Shown: positions 24,410-35,027 of the stretch, piece by piece
Numbering within the stretch: position 1 is the stretch's first letter
Layout of the letters: every line of letters starts with the position of its first letter
Source: Laccaria trichodermophora
Taxonomy: Eukaryota > Basidiomycota > Agaricomycetes > Agaricales > Hydnangiaceae
DNA: 64,000 bases
Direction of reading: 5' to 3'
Assembly: GCA_018417955.1 (NCBI GenBank)
Contig: JACTVC010000020.1
Location: 558,001 to 622,000 of the forward strand
The notes under the pieces: model-generated
Told to the model about the DNA's origin: nothing
Databases searched by the model: none
What the model saw: only the letters and a program-made list of their open reading frames with translations
Position numbers and translations under genes: made by a program

Positions 24410-24690
24410 TACATAAAAGAGAGTGCTAATCCCATCGACTCCGTTTCCGAACTAATACACGAAGATTGACCGCATATTTGCCACTTGGTCCTTCTGGAGG
24501 TTGTCCCTTGTATTTTATCTTGGTGGGTGAATGATGAGCGAGTCAAATTGCGTCTGAGGTAGAAAGCACTGTTGATTTCACCCAGGTTCCCAACTCGAAC
24601 TGTGACGCCGATCCCTTGGCAGCTAACCCTGTTTTTGTGAAACGGTCTGCCTCAGAGGGCATCACTTCCTTCGGAAAGTCCACGATGGGG
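24410..24690 (-). pseudogene. Partial duplicate of the MYND gene 3' end
   Basis: Sequence from AGAGTGCTAATC through CCTTCGGAAAGTCCACG matches 26795-27110, which holds the last exon and downstream region of the MYND-finger gene. Shared landmarks are GCATATTTGCCACTTG, TGAATGATGAGCGAGTC and GATTTCACCCAG. It has indels relative to the functional end and no upstream exons, so it is a truncated copy. Confidence 0.7.
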
Positions 24691-25287
24691 AATTAGAGGG
24701 CTCAGGCGACGATTTCTAAAAATCTATTTTTAGGTGGGGTCTTGATAACCCCTAAGAATCACGTCTTAATTAAGGCTTCACCAAAAGTCCGGGGGTTAAT
24801 AACCAACCCTGCCCACCGCATTGTCGGCAGTGTTGGTGGTGTCACTGCATCACGGATTTTCTTCGGACGACCATGTTTAGGCGCGTCAGGGGGCCGTGCC
24901 ACTGGCAGTGGTTTGCCTTTCGACCCATTTGGACGACCTTCCCCTCGTGCAGCGTTCATGAGGTGAGAGGCCGGATGGCTGATGACGTCTAGACCGGTGA
25001 CCGTCTGTATATATTTTTGCGACGCGTCGAAGCGTCGCGTGAGCCTGCTCCTTTACTCACTCAATTAAGCTGTTTGGATTTAACTATGTGACCAACCCCT
25101 TCAAACCGTTATTTTTGCAGCCAATAGTTCAGACCAAATTCCAGCGAAGAATCTCATTAAAATTTTAACCGTGCATTATCTGAATTTTATTGAGTCTCAC
25201 TACAGATGTGGCTTTTTGTCTTTTACTCTTGAAATGTGTTCTATTTGGTAGGTTTCAGCGGCGCCCGCCAAAAGGAGCACCGCCTTG

Positions 25288-25490
25288 AAAACTCGAGTGC
25301 AACAACACAGGCCCGAATACTACAGACTATACAGACATCTTAGGCTCGTTCATTTGTGTGACGCTATCTACGCTATCGAGGACTCCGCGAACACGGATTG
25401 CTGGAGTGAGGTTACCAGCCGCGTGACGGAGCACTGCATACTAACTCGAGTGCACAACACAGGCTCGAATACTACAGACTATACAGACTC
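25288..25490. repeat. Direct repeat of about 50 bp, two copies
   Basis: ACTCGAGTGCAACAACACAGG ... ATACTACAGACTATACAGAC at about 25292-25338 recurs at about 25442-25489 with a few changes. The two copies lie about 150 bp apart. No function is evident. Confidence 0.6.
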
Positions 25491-25604
25491 AGTGCAGAAC
25501 AGATAGCTGGCCGAACCTCAACTCTATGACTCATGCGTTCCTTGAACATTCATAAGTAAGCTCGCTAAGTCGAGTGACGATCCATATTCATTCCCACCGG
25601 CGCG

Positions 25605-26320
25605 ATGAACCAATGGAACCCATACCTCGACGAGCCAGAGATGCAGAGAAGGGCCTGGGCCCAATGGTATGGATCAACCACTATGATCCTGCAACCCCTA
25701 TCACCAGCTGCCTTCACCCCACGTTCGTTCTTTTGAGCCTGTTTCCTGTCGTTTAGCTCATCAGGCGCATCTCTTCAGACACCGCACCCTTCCCTCCTGC
25801 TCCTGCGAGGAATGGTCGAAAGATTAAAGCCTCCATGATGGCCGGAGCACATGGGGTGCATTTCACCGGAAGGCCCATTTTCATGAACGTGGCCGCTGAC
25901 TTGGTTCTCAACGGAGCAACCGTCGAAGGCGTCCATTTTCGTGACGCCATAGAAGGGTCGGAAGGAGAGGAGATAGAAGTGGACTACCTTGAACATTCGA
26001 GCGGCCTGAGGATGGATGGGAGTGGTCAACATGTAAATGTCGGCGGGGCTGTCAGGTACATTCCCGCTGGTCAACATGGTGTTGCTCCGGTGTCCTCTCG
26101 AGTGCAGAAGGCGGACATCAACGCGCACATGTTCAAAAATCTCAGAGACTCCGAGATCAACGGCGGACAGTTTACAAATGTTGCAGGAAACATGGACTAC
26201 GTCGGAGCTTCCGAATCTGCCCCGTCCCATTCGCAAGGTAATTTATTTTGAAGGCCTGCTTCTTATGTGCGTTAATATGCATAATCTTTAGGCAGGAATT
26301 ACAGCGCCAGATATTTATGA
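25605..26320 (+). CDS. Basidiomycete protein with INGGxFxNVAGN motif (about 187 aa)
   Basis: Exons 25605-25666, 25765-26237 and 26292-26320 (564 nt). The 98-nt first intron was chosen because only the GT at 25667 and the AG at 25764 keep the downstream frame open. The body is hydrophilic and contains VHFTGRPIFMNV, DYLEHSSGLRMDGSGQHVNV and, near the end, FKNLRDSEINGGQFTNVAGNM. That last motif recurs in many uncharacterised mushroom proteins that pair it with nucleotide-binding or helical domains; here no such domain follows. Function unknown. No signal peptide or membrane segment is visible. Confidence 0.62.
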
Positions 26321-27010
26321 CAGACGACGAACTTGAAAGGGGTGATATGCCTGACAGTTGGTGACAAGACCAAAGTAAAGAAAGGAAGAGAGGAAGTCAT
26401 TAGTCTCTCGTAGACAGACTTCGATATTATCTGAAGTCGTACCTTGGTTCAACGATAATATGGACTGTGTTTGTAAATTAGTAATTGATTCACACTGGGG
26501 TTTTGACGATATTGCTGAAATAGAAAACGACATGAGCACACCGACGGATGTTCTGCAGACAGTGACTCAAGTCTGCAGTGATTGAGGTTCTTGAGCATTC
26601 AAGATCGCAATCCAGCCTGAAAATCTTGGCTTCCCAATTTAACCTTAACTTACCTATCCAGGTCAAAGGGAGATACAATGGGTGTAACAGCTATATTGAT
26701 AAACCCGTTCTGAAAATATAAAATTGTAAGTCGAAGTGCGGCTGAGTCAGAACCCGCCTTATATAAGCTGAAAAAAGAGTGCCCTGGCGAATAAAAGAGG
26801 GCTAATCGCATCGACTCCGTTCTCAAACTAATTCGCAAAAGCTGACCGCATATTTGCCACTTGATGGCCTATTTTTTCTGGCTCTAGTCGAGGTTGTCCC
26901 TTGTATTTTACTCAGTCGGTGAATGATGAGCGAGTCGATTTGCGTCTGAGGTAGAAACCACAGTTGATTTCACCCAGTATCATTTTCAATCGGGTGTGAT
27001 GACATGGCAA
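26321..27010. other. Intergenic, 3' regions of converging genes
   Basis: The right part (26795-27010) is the 3' region of the MYND gene and the source of the copy at 24.4 kb. No gene is supported between. Confidence 0.45.
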
Positions 27011-28955
27011 TTATCCCTGTTTCTGTGCAAGCAGCGCAGCGAGTTGGAGCAACTTGCGCAAATCGATACCGTCTGCCTCAGATGGCATCAATTCCTTCGG
27101 AAAGTCCACGTCAACCATAACATCCTTCTTCGGGCCAACCTGTACCCGCACAAGTAAGTAGTAAGCACGCATCTCAATCCCACCATGTCTGACGAACGCA
27201 CCAGAATTGGAAGAAGAACAGACTGCCCCCTCCCCGGCACATAATCCTTCAACACAGCACCGAACCTCCCCAGCCGCTTCAAACACCCCAACGCATGGTC
27301 TATCTCCTGCCTCGACACTTTACCAGGGCTCCCCGGCGGCTTGCCCGCCTTGTCCGCTCTCAACACCCTCTCCCACGTCTCGCCGTACTCCTTCCCAAGC
27401 TGTTTCCGGAGTAACGTCTCCTCCATCTCTCCCTCCGTCACACTCCGCTGTAAGACTCTATACATATACAGCATAGCGCTGTCCACGCCTTGTTCAGCGG
27501 ACAGCCCCATCATCACTCTATTACGCATGATGATGAACGCAGCTGCGCCGTGGGGCGTGTCGAGCGATACGCCGTTGAGTTCTTCGTATGGCGAGTTTTT
27601 GTCGGGGGGAAGTTGGAGGACGTAGTCTTTTGTTGGGTAGTTTGTGAGGTACTCGATTTGACGGATGAGGTGAGGGGAGCGGCGGTAGCCTGGTAGAGCT
27701 TTGGGGATGTCGGGCCGTGGGGAGATCTCTATGTCGTGTGTTGAGAAGGAGAAGGGGACTACGTCGTTCAGGACCTGGGATATGTCTATGGAGGTGGTTG
27801 GCTGGTGCTAGCTTGCAAAGCAAAAGGAGAGGGGAAGGCCGTACCGTATGGTTTACCGCATTCGAGTTTGTGTGTTTTCCATGCGGCTTTTTGGCACGTC
27901 CTGCGGGAGCGGGGGGGTTAGTATTTTCCGACCAGGGAAGGTCCACTTACTTGTTACAGTAACGGATCTCACGTCCAATCGCTTTACACTTCGTGCATGC
28001 GGGCATCTTGCCGGTCACATCCTTCTCTTCGGGTTTCAAGCACGCAGAGCAAAAAAGTACCATCTCTTTTCGCTTCTGCGCTTCGTCTCGCTGCCATTGA
28101 TCGGCGAGTTCTGGGCCTACAAAGTGGTCCATCATGGGTTTCATCTTCTCGAGTGTCTCCTTCGTCTTGAAATGTTCGTTTGTATATTTTACGCGTTTGA
28201 TTTTTCGGCCGTCGATGGACATGAGAACGTGTAAGCAGAAACTCGCTGTATAAATTTTAGCTTCGGCAATAGAACCATAAAAAAAAGGGGGGGCACGTAC
28301 AAATATGATACGTCCTCATCAGCCTCCTCAATCCCAAAAATACTTTCCGATTCTTGCAAGGATCGTCATCCCCCATCCACCCAATAATCTGATCATACCT
28401 CTCATTCTCCAGAATGAAAGGCTGTGTCGGCGGCGTCTGATTATTCTCCAACAAGAATACCTGCAGCAGCTCAATAAACCCCTTTCCATCCCCTCGCATC
28501 AACTGATCAGAACACAATTCAGGACAATCCGTCTTCCCAATCGAAAGGCTTCCCATCGGGCTATTGTCCTCCTCATTCTGCTCTCTGTGCGCTTTAAAGA
28601 TATGCACCTCCTGACCAGCTTTACCCAGTTCAATCCAGGTGTTCTCAAAATCCCGTTGTGTGAGGTACTCCATTGCGATTTGGGAGAGGTGCAGGTGGCT
28701 TGCACACCCTATCCGACGCGCATTGATGATCTCCTGCAGGACATCGTCGTTCATCATGGCTTCAAAGTTTGACTCGCTTTGCCCGCGCTGGAAGTCGCGT
28801 GGAAGTGGCTGCGAGGGGTCGAATCTTCTTTTGGCGATCGCGTCGGTCGCCTTTACCCAGGCTGCCGTGTCTGTTTCGCAATCCGGGAGGTCGTGGACGT
28901 CCCCGATGAGCTCTAGAGGAAACATTGAGATGCTGCGATTCTTGCCGCGTGCCAT
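27011..28955 (-). CDS. MYND-type zinc-finger protein (about 572 aa)
   Basis: Exons (minus): 28301-28955, 27951-28245, 27845-27900, 27202-27785, 27011-27139 (1719 nt). The MYND finger lies near residues 290-335: CSACLKPEEKDV, CTKCKA, then RYCNKTCQKAAWKTHKLEC, completed across the third intron. The finger probably mediates protein contacts. The N-terminal 280 residues (SHLHLSQIAMEYLTQRDFEN, FIELLQVFLLENNQTPPTQP) and the C-terminal 240 residues are helical with no domain I can name. The exon 3-4 junction uses the AG at 27786-27787; the nearer AG would shift the frame. It lies 152 bp downstream of RPN10 on the same strand. Its last exon is partly duplicated at 24.4 kb. Confidence 0.82.
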
Positions 28956-29107
28956 TATGACAAGGAGAAAAGGAAAGAACGTTACTTGGACTGGGACTGT
29001 GCTTTCGGATATCGCAGTTGTTTGGTTACACCCTTGCATCCTAACATCATTGAATTGCTCCGCTGTTGGAACAAAAAAAAATATGAGTATGTAGTGAAAA
29101 TAGCAAA

Positions 29108-30340
29108 TCATTTCTTCTTCTCTGCCTCATCGTCCTCTTGCCCTCTCATACTCATCTCAATCGCTCGTGCAATCGCAGCATCCTCGTCCTCCTCCTCCTC
29201 GTCCATCTCTTCAGATTCCATATCCACATCCTTCTCTTCCGACATCGCAAGGGCCTCTTGTAGGAGCCGCTCCTCCTCCTCGTCGGTAGGATCAGCTGGA
29301 ACAGTTGTTGACGCAGCCGTCGGAGGGACAGTCGTCGTCGATGTTGATGATTCTGCAGGGGGCGCTTGCGCAGCAGCTGCCGCCGTCTCTGCTGCTTCTC
29401 GTGCTTGAGCCTCTTGCATAGACATACGCAGTGCCTGAGATGTAAAAGGTATATAATAGTTTATGTACTACAGAAGCGAACAAAACGTACCATTGCAAGC
29501 TCAGGATCGAGACTCGGGTCCACTCCAAACTCAAAGTTGCTAGCACCACCCGCAGCAGCGGATGGTCCAGCACCTTCACCAGTCCCGCCGAACTCTTCAG
29601 GGATACTGGCACTACGGTCTCCGGAAAGTATCGGTGACGAAATGATAGCGTCGGAGAGGAGATGGGCCCCCGGTGGAACGCTCAACAAGTGTCTGTGATT
29701 CAACATCAACCATCCGTCTCACGCTAAACCAAAACCAAAGAAGAACCCACGAATTATCACCACTCGTAACAGCCTCTACAAAAGTCTTCAACACCGTCTT
29801 CCCATCCTCACCCGGCTCCTCAATCCCATCGCCAAAGCATATAACATCAACAGCCACATTATTCTTCTTCAGCTTCTTCGCCAACTTCACCATCGCCTTC
29901 TCGTCGGCCGCCTGCCCTTCCAAAGGCGACGCCACGAACACGATTATCCGCTGTCGGAGGTTCTTGTTCTCTCTATGTTTAAGCGCCAGCTGAGCGACGG
30001 CGATGGCGGTGGGAATGTCAATCTCCCCCCCGATCTTGTTTGAAGCTTTGTGTACGGCTCCTATTATCTGCCCCACCTCTTTTGTGTGTGTTACTAGAAC
30101 TTCTGGACTATGTTTTGATTGTGTTCAGTATTCGTGCGTTTAACCGCTAGAGTGGAAATCGAAATACCCTTTCCCAGCCATAGTCATAATCCCGACGGTG
30201 TTTTCTGGATTTGAATCCACCTTTGTTTGGAAGACGATGTTGACGGCGTCGGATTGGGCATCGAACCGCGTTGGTTGGTAGTCCCCGTTCCGCATGTACT
30301 CCGAGTCGTCAACGATCATCATTGTAGCCTCCAGCGGCAT
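29108..30340 (-). CDS. RPN10: 26S proteasome regulatory subunit RPN10 (about 352 aa)
   Basis: Ubiquitin receptor of the 19S regulatory particle. Exons (minus): 30168-30340, 29751-30107, 29492-29692 (junction base 29491 included), 29108-29434; total 1059 nt. The N-terminal von Willebrand A domain starts [20 protein letters not shown] and includes [32 protein letters not shown] and [18 protein letters not shown]. The C-terminal part carries two candidate ubiquitin-interacting motifs: [14 protein letters not shown] and [15 protein letters not shown]. An Ala/Thr/Pro-rich linker separates VWA and UIMs. The tail ends in a Lys run (EAEKKK). The length and domain order match fungal RPN10. Confidence 0.95.
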
Positions 30341-31172
30341 TTTGGGAGACTAGGAAGGGGGGAATGAATGGGTTTGTGGTTTCGAGGAGGAAGGTGACGC
30401 GTCGAACGCGATCACTGACAAGTTATTTGTGTCTGCTTATTCCTCAAGGCCTCAAGCTCAAGCGTGATAAGATAAGATATGAGCTTACCCAACCACTTCC
30501 ATCTGCTGGAACTCGGAGAACACCCGATACTGAAACTCACTGTGAACTCTGGGGGAATTCTCGTGAGCTGTATAGGAACGTTAGCAGCTCAGCGCTCAAC
30601 CCCTCTCGACAACAAGAACAACTTGAACCTTCCACGTCTCTCCCCTCTCGTCAGAGGCGTTCCAAACGCCTCCCTGTCCGAGGGTAACTCGGAAGTAAAG
30701 TTGACGTTGACCGTCACCGCCACCGCTTTGAATGCAGCGACAGTTGATAGATGCTTCGATGTCCACTTTGCAAGTTGCAATCAAGTATCCGCCGGGGAGT
30801 AAAGCATTCTTTCAAGACCGCGAGCGTTTTTCGTTTTCAGCTCTAGTCACTATCAGGTGAGTACTTACATGGTGCATGAATATTCACACTCGAGCGCTCA
30901 CTACTCACGTCAATGAGGATTTAGCGGCTGCCTCAGTCGAATATTGCGACCCAACCGCATTCACCTCTACCCCTGCTCAACTCTACCTGACCACTTGTCA
31001 ATGACAGCAGCCTTGTGAGTCTATGAAACTGGAATCCTTACGTCTGATTCTGGTAGACTTTGTGTCCTTGTGAACAAGACTCTTCTCACGCCGCCGCTCG
31101 GACTTGATCATCTGGAAACCACCACCCACGGGCGACTATGAAAGCTCAAAAGCATATCGTCAAAGAAAATTC
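30341..31172. other. Upstream of RPN10, with possible minus-strand exons
   Basis: On the minus strand 30790 to 30480 shows coding-like sequence: GYLIATCKVDIEASINCRC, LGQGGVWNASDERGETWKVQ, then across a GT-AG intron ENSPRVHSEFQYRVFSEFQQ and a stop. I found no start consistent with the upstream sequence and recognise no domain. It may be the 3' part of a gene or a remnant. Confidence 0.35.
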
Positions 31173-32910
31173 ATGGCTCCCAAAGACAGCCAATTGTCCG
31201 CTCTTGTGGCCCTAATCGCAGACGCAACAAAGATGCTGGAAGCGCACTACAAGAAAGTCCAAGTGATGCCTTATGTTTCTTCACTAGACAATCCTGATGC
31301 CCACCCCCTGGACACTGTTATAGCAGATGATAAAGAACTGTGCAACGCGATCCAGACAATCGAGGGTGCCTGTTTTCAGTTACGTGCTACCATCGCGCGT
31401 CCGAACCATACCGTGCTCAACGTACGTACCGCTAACTTATCGATGTTCTGCGAAGTGACTCGATAATTCGAACAGCGACTTATGGGGGTAAACTTTATCG
31501 TGTTCATGCTTCGGTTTGATAGGGTCTTATTGTCGTGCAGGGATACGAGCTTGCTTGTTTGAGGGCCGTCATGGAATTTAAGATCGCAGATATTCTTCAA
31601 GAAAGCCCCTCCAGCTCTGGACTGCACATCTCAGATATCGGAAAGAAGGCAGGCATTGAAGAAGGGAAACTTGGGGAGTTTTTGCGCTTGTTGGCGTCGA
31701 AACACATCTTTAGGGAAGGTTAGTTGATCACGACAAACAATTCAGTAAAGTATTTAACTCTGTTAGTTCCAGCAAACGTCTTTGCGAACGATCGGCTCAG
31801 CATGTGGCTTCTATCAAGCAATCCTTTAATTAACATGGGGTTTCATTTGTTCGTCCATTTTTCGAGAATATCCACGTTGATTTGAAAAAAATTACAGCAC
31901 CGACTTGGGCTTCAAATCTGCCGCACTACTACCTGGGGTCCTCGCGGATCCCGAGTGGAGATCCTCTTCAAGTTATGAGCCTCATCACACTGCGTTCAAT
32001 AAATGCACCGGTTTCCCAGGGAAACTGTTTGAGTACTTTGAAGTGCGTTCAAGTTGAGGTTGCCAGTGGGGTTTACTTCGGTCAACGTTCAAAGCGTATA
32101 GACCTCTGAAGGTACGAAAATAGGTGCCCAATTTGCTATTGGGATGGCCGGGTGGAGTGATGCTGTCAAATCAAATGCTATCGTGCAAGGTTAAAGTGAA
32201 AATACAAGACTTGTTTCTGTCTATGTCAATACTAATGTTCTGCGACAGGGTACAGATGGGAAGCACTTAGTCAAGGCGCTTCCGTTTGTGACTTGGGCAG
32301 TGGGATCGGAAACGTCACCATTTTACTGACCAAACGATTCCCGACTTTGCAACTGAAACTGCAAGGCCTCCCCAAACGTATTTTACAAGCGAGGAAAGAA
32401 TTTTGGCCACGAAACTGTCCAAAGCTATCAGAGAAAAGGGGGTCGAGTTCTAGTCAATGGATTTCCTGATCGAGTCCCCAATCCGTCTGGTGGGATGAAT
32501 CTCGGCGCTTCTGTTGGCTGCGTTGAAGCTTTACTCATTTTTATCAATTATAGTAGCTGAAGACTATCATGTACTAGGTATCAGGTCTTTGATTTCATCC
32601 TTGGCTCAAAGTCCACGTACGTACTCTTTCTCTGTCATATCAGTCACAACTGGCCTGATGCCGATAGCATCAAAATTCTGACGGGCGTGCGGAAGGCAAT
32701 GGCTCCATATAGTCGCGTCTTCGTCCGTGAGTGATCCCCATTTGCCCTCCATATCATAATTGCTAAAGTTGAGTAATCACTACATTGAAATAGATGAGTA
32801 TGTTCTACAGGGCGCCAACAAATGTTGCGCCGACTTGCCTGCCAATGGTTTATTCAAGCCCACTCACGGCCCTCTTCTGTCTAATTTTGAGGAGGGCAGG
32901 ATTCGGAAGT
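31173..32910 (+). pseudogene. O-methyltransferase pseudogene, truncated by an LTR
   Basis: SAM-dependent O-methyltransferase of the type common in basidiomycete secondary metabolism. The N-terminus (ACFQLRATIARPNHTVLN), the winged-helix part (FKIADILQESPSSSGLHISD), the SAM-binding SVCDLGSGIGNVTILLTKRF and the late ILTGVRKAMAPYSRVFVHEY are recognisable across several introns. Near 32436-32455 the frame is broken by an indel and an in-frame TAG (after KGVEF). At 32911 the final conserved segment stops within GRIRK, where TGTGGAAG begins a solo LTR. Without the catalytic middle and the C-terminus it cannot encode a working enzyme. Confidence 0.8.
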
Positions 32911-33680
32911 TGTGGAAGAAGGAAAGTTCAACAGCGAGAGACGGAAACCGGTCGTCTACCAAAATAAGAGAGGGGAAGAAAGGAACGAGAGAATAAGGAC
33001 AAAGGAATGATGGGAGAAGAACTCAGCATCTAAGCGTGTGAGTGCGCGCCGATAAAGAGGCTATACACGTCGCAACGAGAGAATCTTCCCAACAGACTAT
33101 ATGCGTGGAAGGGAATTCTTTGTATGCGTAGGGATCCGTTCTTGGAGTACTTTGTAACGTCGTAGATCGTCTTGAAAGAAAGGTGTGGGAACGTCGTCGA
33201 GGGACAGTCTTCAGTTCTTGAAGTTCTTAGAAAGAAAGAGAAAGTGGGAGGGGAAAAGAATCTCCATTCGAGAGGTGGGAGGGCACCTTATATACTTTTA
33301 CAAACATTCACGAGGCGAACGCACGTACTCGCGTGCTGCCTGTCCATAATGCAAAGAGGGTTCTAAAAATAGAAATAAAACCGAAAATCTGAAAATATAA
33401 CTTCACCTCCGCCCTCTCTCGTCTAATCCTTCGGGTTTGGAATGACTCGGGGAACTGACGATGTGGGAAGAGGTCTATTTCCGTGCGTCACTGCCGCCCT
33501 CAGTGCGGACGTCCCCAGCGCCGATGCTCAACCCTACCGTCCAACCTTCAAGAAAAACTTTGAGTGGAGAAGGGTCTGTCGAAAGAAAGATAAAGGGGCA
33601 AAAAACAACAAATAAAAGCAAAAAGTCAAAAGAAAAGCCTGAACCATTCCTTCAAAGTAACAGGAGTCGACGGATGATGA
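32911..33680 (-). mobile_element. Diverged solo LTR related to the 41-55 kb gypsy element
   Basis: It starts TGTGGAAGAA like the gypsy LTR and shares ordered blocks with it: GAATAAGGACAAAGGA, CACGTACTCGCGTGCTGCCTG, AATGACTCGGGGAACTGACGA, GAGGTCTATTTCCGTGCGTCACTGC, GTGCGGACGTCCCCA. Spacer regions differ by many indels, so it is an older or sister family. Homology fades after the CCATTCCTTCAAAG block near 33650-33675, so the distal end is missing or replaced. Strand is given by analogy with the full element. Confidence 0.75.
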
Positions 33681-34369
33681 CGTCATCCGGTCCTCCCATT
33701 TGCAGCAAGTTGCCGGAAGGAGCAGTCTTGATGCGGAGGCAGCATCTGACCGGATCAATTTGTCACCACAAGAACCTAAAGAAGTTAAAAGAACGGTACT
33801 CACCAAAAACCAAACCAACGGCCGAATCAAGGTGTCAACAGCGTCAAAAAGTAGCCTCCTCGAGTCGTCAGCATCTTCCAACATCATCCTGAACAAGATG
33901 ATGGGATGATCGATGACGGATAATCTGTTCTGTGTACATAGAAACAGCTACAAATAATTCGGTAAGTTCTTACGTATCAAGAGATTGAGCGCTTGAGCGT
34001 TACAGACGTCAATGATGATCTGGATAGATATCTCGACACTACCCTCACCGTGCGCATTCACGGCTGGTCGCGGCGCCGATGATCATGATGTGGCAATTTG
34101 TATCACCAGCGCCTTTCAACCTGTTTAAAGTCCAGAGTCGCTCCTACCAGTGTGTCCTCAGGCTGGCGCTGTGCAACGGAACGAGGTTCAGAAAATATAT
34201 CCAAGGGACGATGACAGAGCTAAGTACACCCTTTTGAACATGATGATATGAAGTGACCTATGTACAGGAAACGGGTGTTGTGCCAGAAAAAAAATCTTTC
34301 ACACAATAATAGACGAACAACTTGAAGGCGTGCGAGACTGGTGTTTACAGGCCCAGGGTATGAATGTTT
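33681..34369. other. Distal part of the inverted segmental duplication
   Basis: 33800-34369 read on the minus strand follows 16754-17630 with many indels. A minus-strand frame (33534-33896) includes MMLEDADDSRRLLFDAVDTL, corresponding to the stretch near 17540. No complete gene is supported. Confidence 0.45.
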
Positions 34370-35027
34370 CTACTCAGCCGGAGCCATAGTATTCCATCGG
34401 CACTTTTTAGAATGGCGAATCGAAGAGGACCTCGTCGCAAAGCCTTTCCCGCAGCTACCACATTTGTGACCTTTTCTCTTCAGGTGAGAGTTGATATGAT
34501 CTGAGTCAAGGTGAAATCAGACTGGAGGTCGTGAAAAAAAAAGAGAACTAACTCCGTAGATTGTGCTTTTCGGTAAAATCTTGTAGGCACAAGCCACATA
34601 TAAATCGCCTGGATGAAGGGTTGGTTCTGCGCCTATGTGCTGCAGAAATCTGTGCTGGCGACGCGACTACTGGTTGGGGGGGTGGTCTTGCTGAGCCAAC
34701 GCCGGAGACGGTTGGCGGAGGTGGCTGCCACTGACTCGGACCTCGAAGTCCGATAGGGTTGCTCATGTCGCCCTCTTCCAATACTGGGATAGGTAATAGT
34801 AAGGCAACAGCCACGGCGTTGTGGAGGGACTGCGTACCTGATAGCAGGTCCTGCATGAAAGGAAACGAATTATTTGCAAGAAGATGCCGATCTTCTACCA
34901 CTGGTAGTTCCGTGGTTCCAATATCAGATGCGGTGAAGTTAGTGGATGGTATTTCGGACAGCTCGGAATGGTGCGGGCATAATGTCAGAGGGAAGAGGCA
35001 CCAGCTGCAGTCAGTGTCTGGTTGCAT
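34370..35027 (-). CDS. C2H2/C2HC zinc-finger protein, copy 2 (about 201 aa)
   Basis: Paralogue of the 16063-16753 gene, opposite orientation. Exon 1 34553-35027, exon 2 34370-34500 (606 nt). It keeps the N-terminal start MQPDT, the segment PQPVVASPAQISAAHRRRTN, finger 1 (CGLCLQDF ... NHINSH, split by the intron at the same place) and finger 2 (CGSCGKGF ... RHSKKC, again C2HC). Several small deletions shorten the low-complexity region. All ligands are intact and the frame is open, so both copies may function. Confidence 0.8.

Larger units (their letters stand above)
24331..25604. other. Intergenic with duplicated gene end and repeat fragments
   Basis: 24410-24690 duplicates the 3' end of the MYND gene (listed separately). 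24759-24959 (minus) is an open frame rich in AT-hook-like GRP motifs (GEGRPNGSKGKP, HGRPKK), as seen at the N-terminus of some fungal DNA transposon proteins. 25018-25041 forms a GC-rich hairpin (GCGACGC / GCGTCGC). 25288-25490 contains a direct repeat. Confidence 0.45.

Noticed and set aside
27521..27946. 141-aa minus-strand frame rich in Pro, Arg and His
   Set aside because: It is the wrong frame of the MYND gene; the spliced frame with the zinc finger explains the sequence.
28305..29094. Plus-strand frames of about 150 aa opposite the MYND gene
   Set aside because: Shadows; no domain and no intron logic, while the minus strand splices into a coherent protein.
30364..30802. Two 107-aa plus-strand frames upstream of RPN10
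   Set aside because: They overlap each other in different frames and oppose a better minus-strand exon series.
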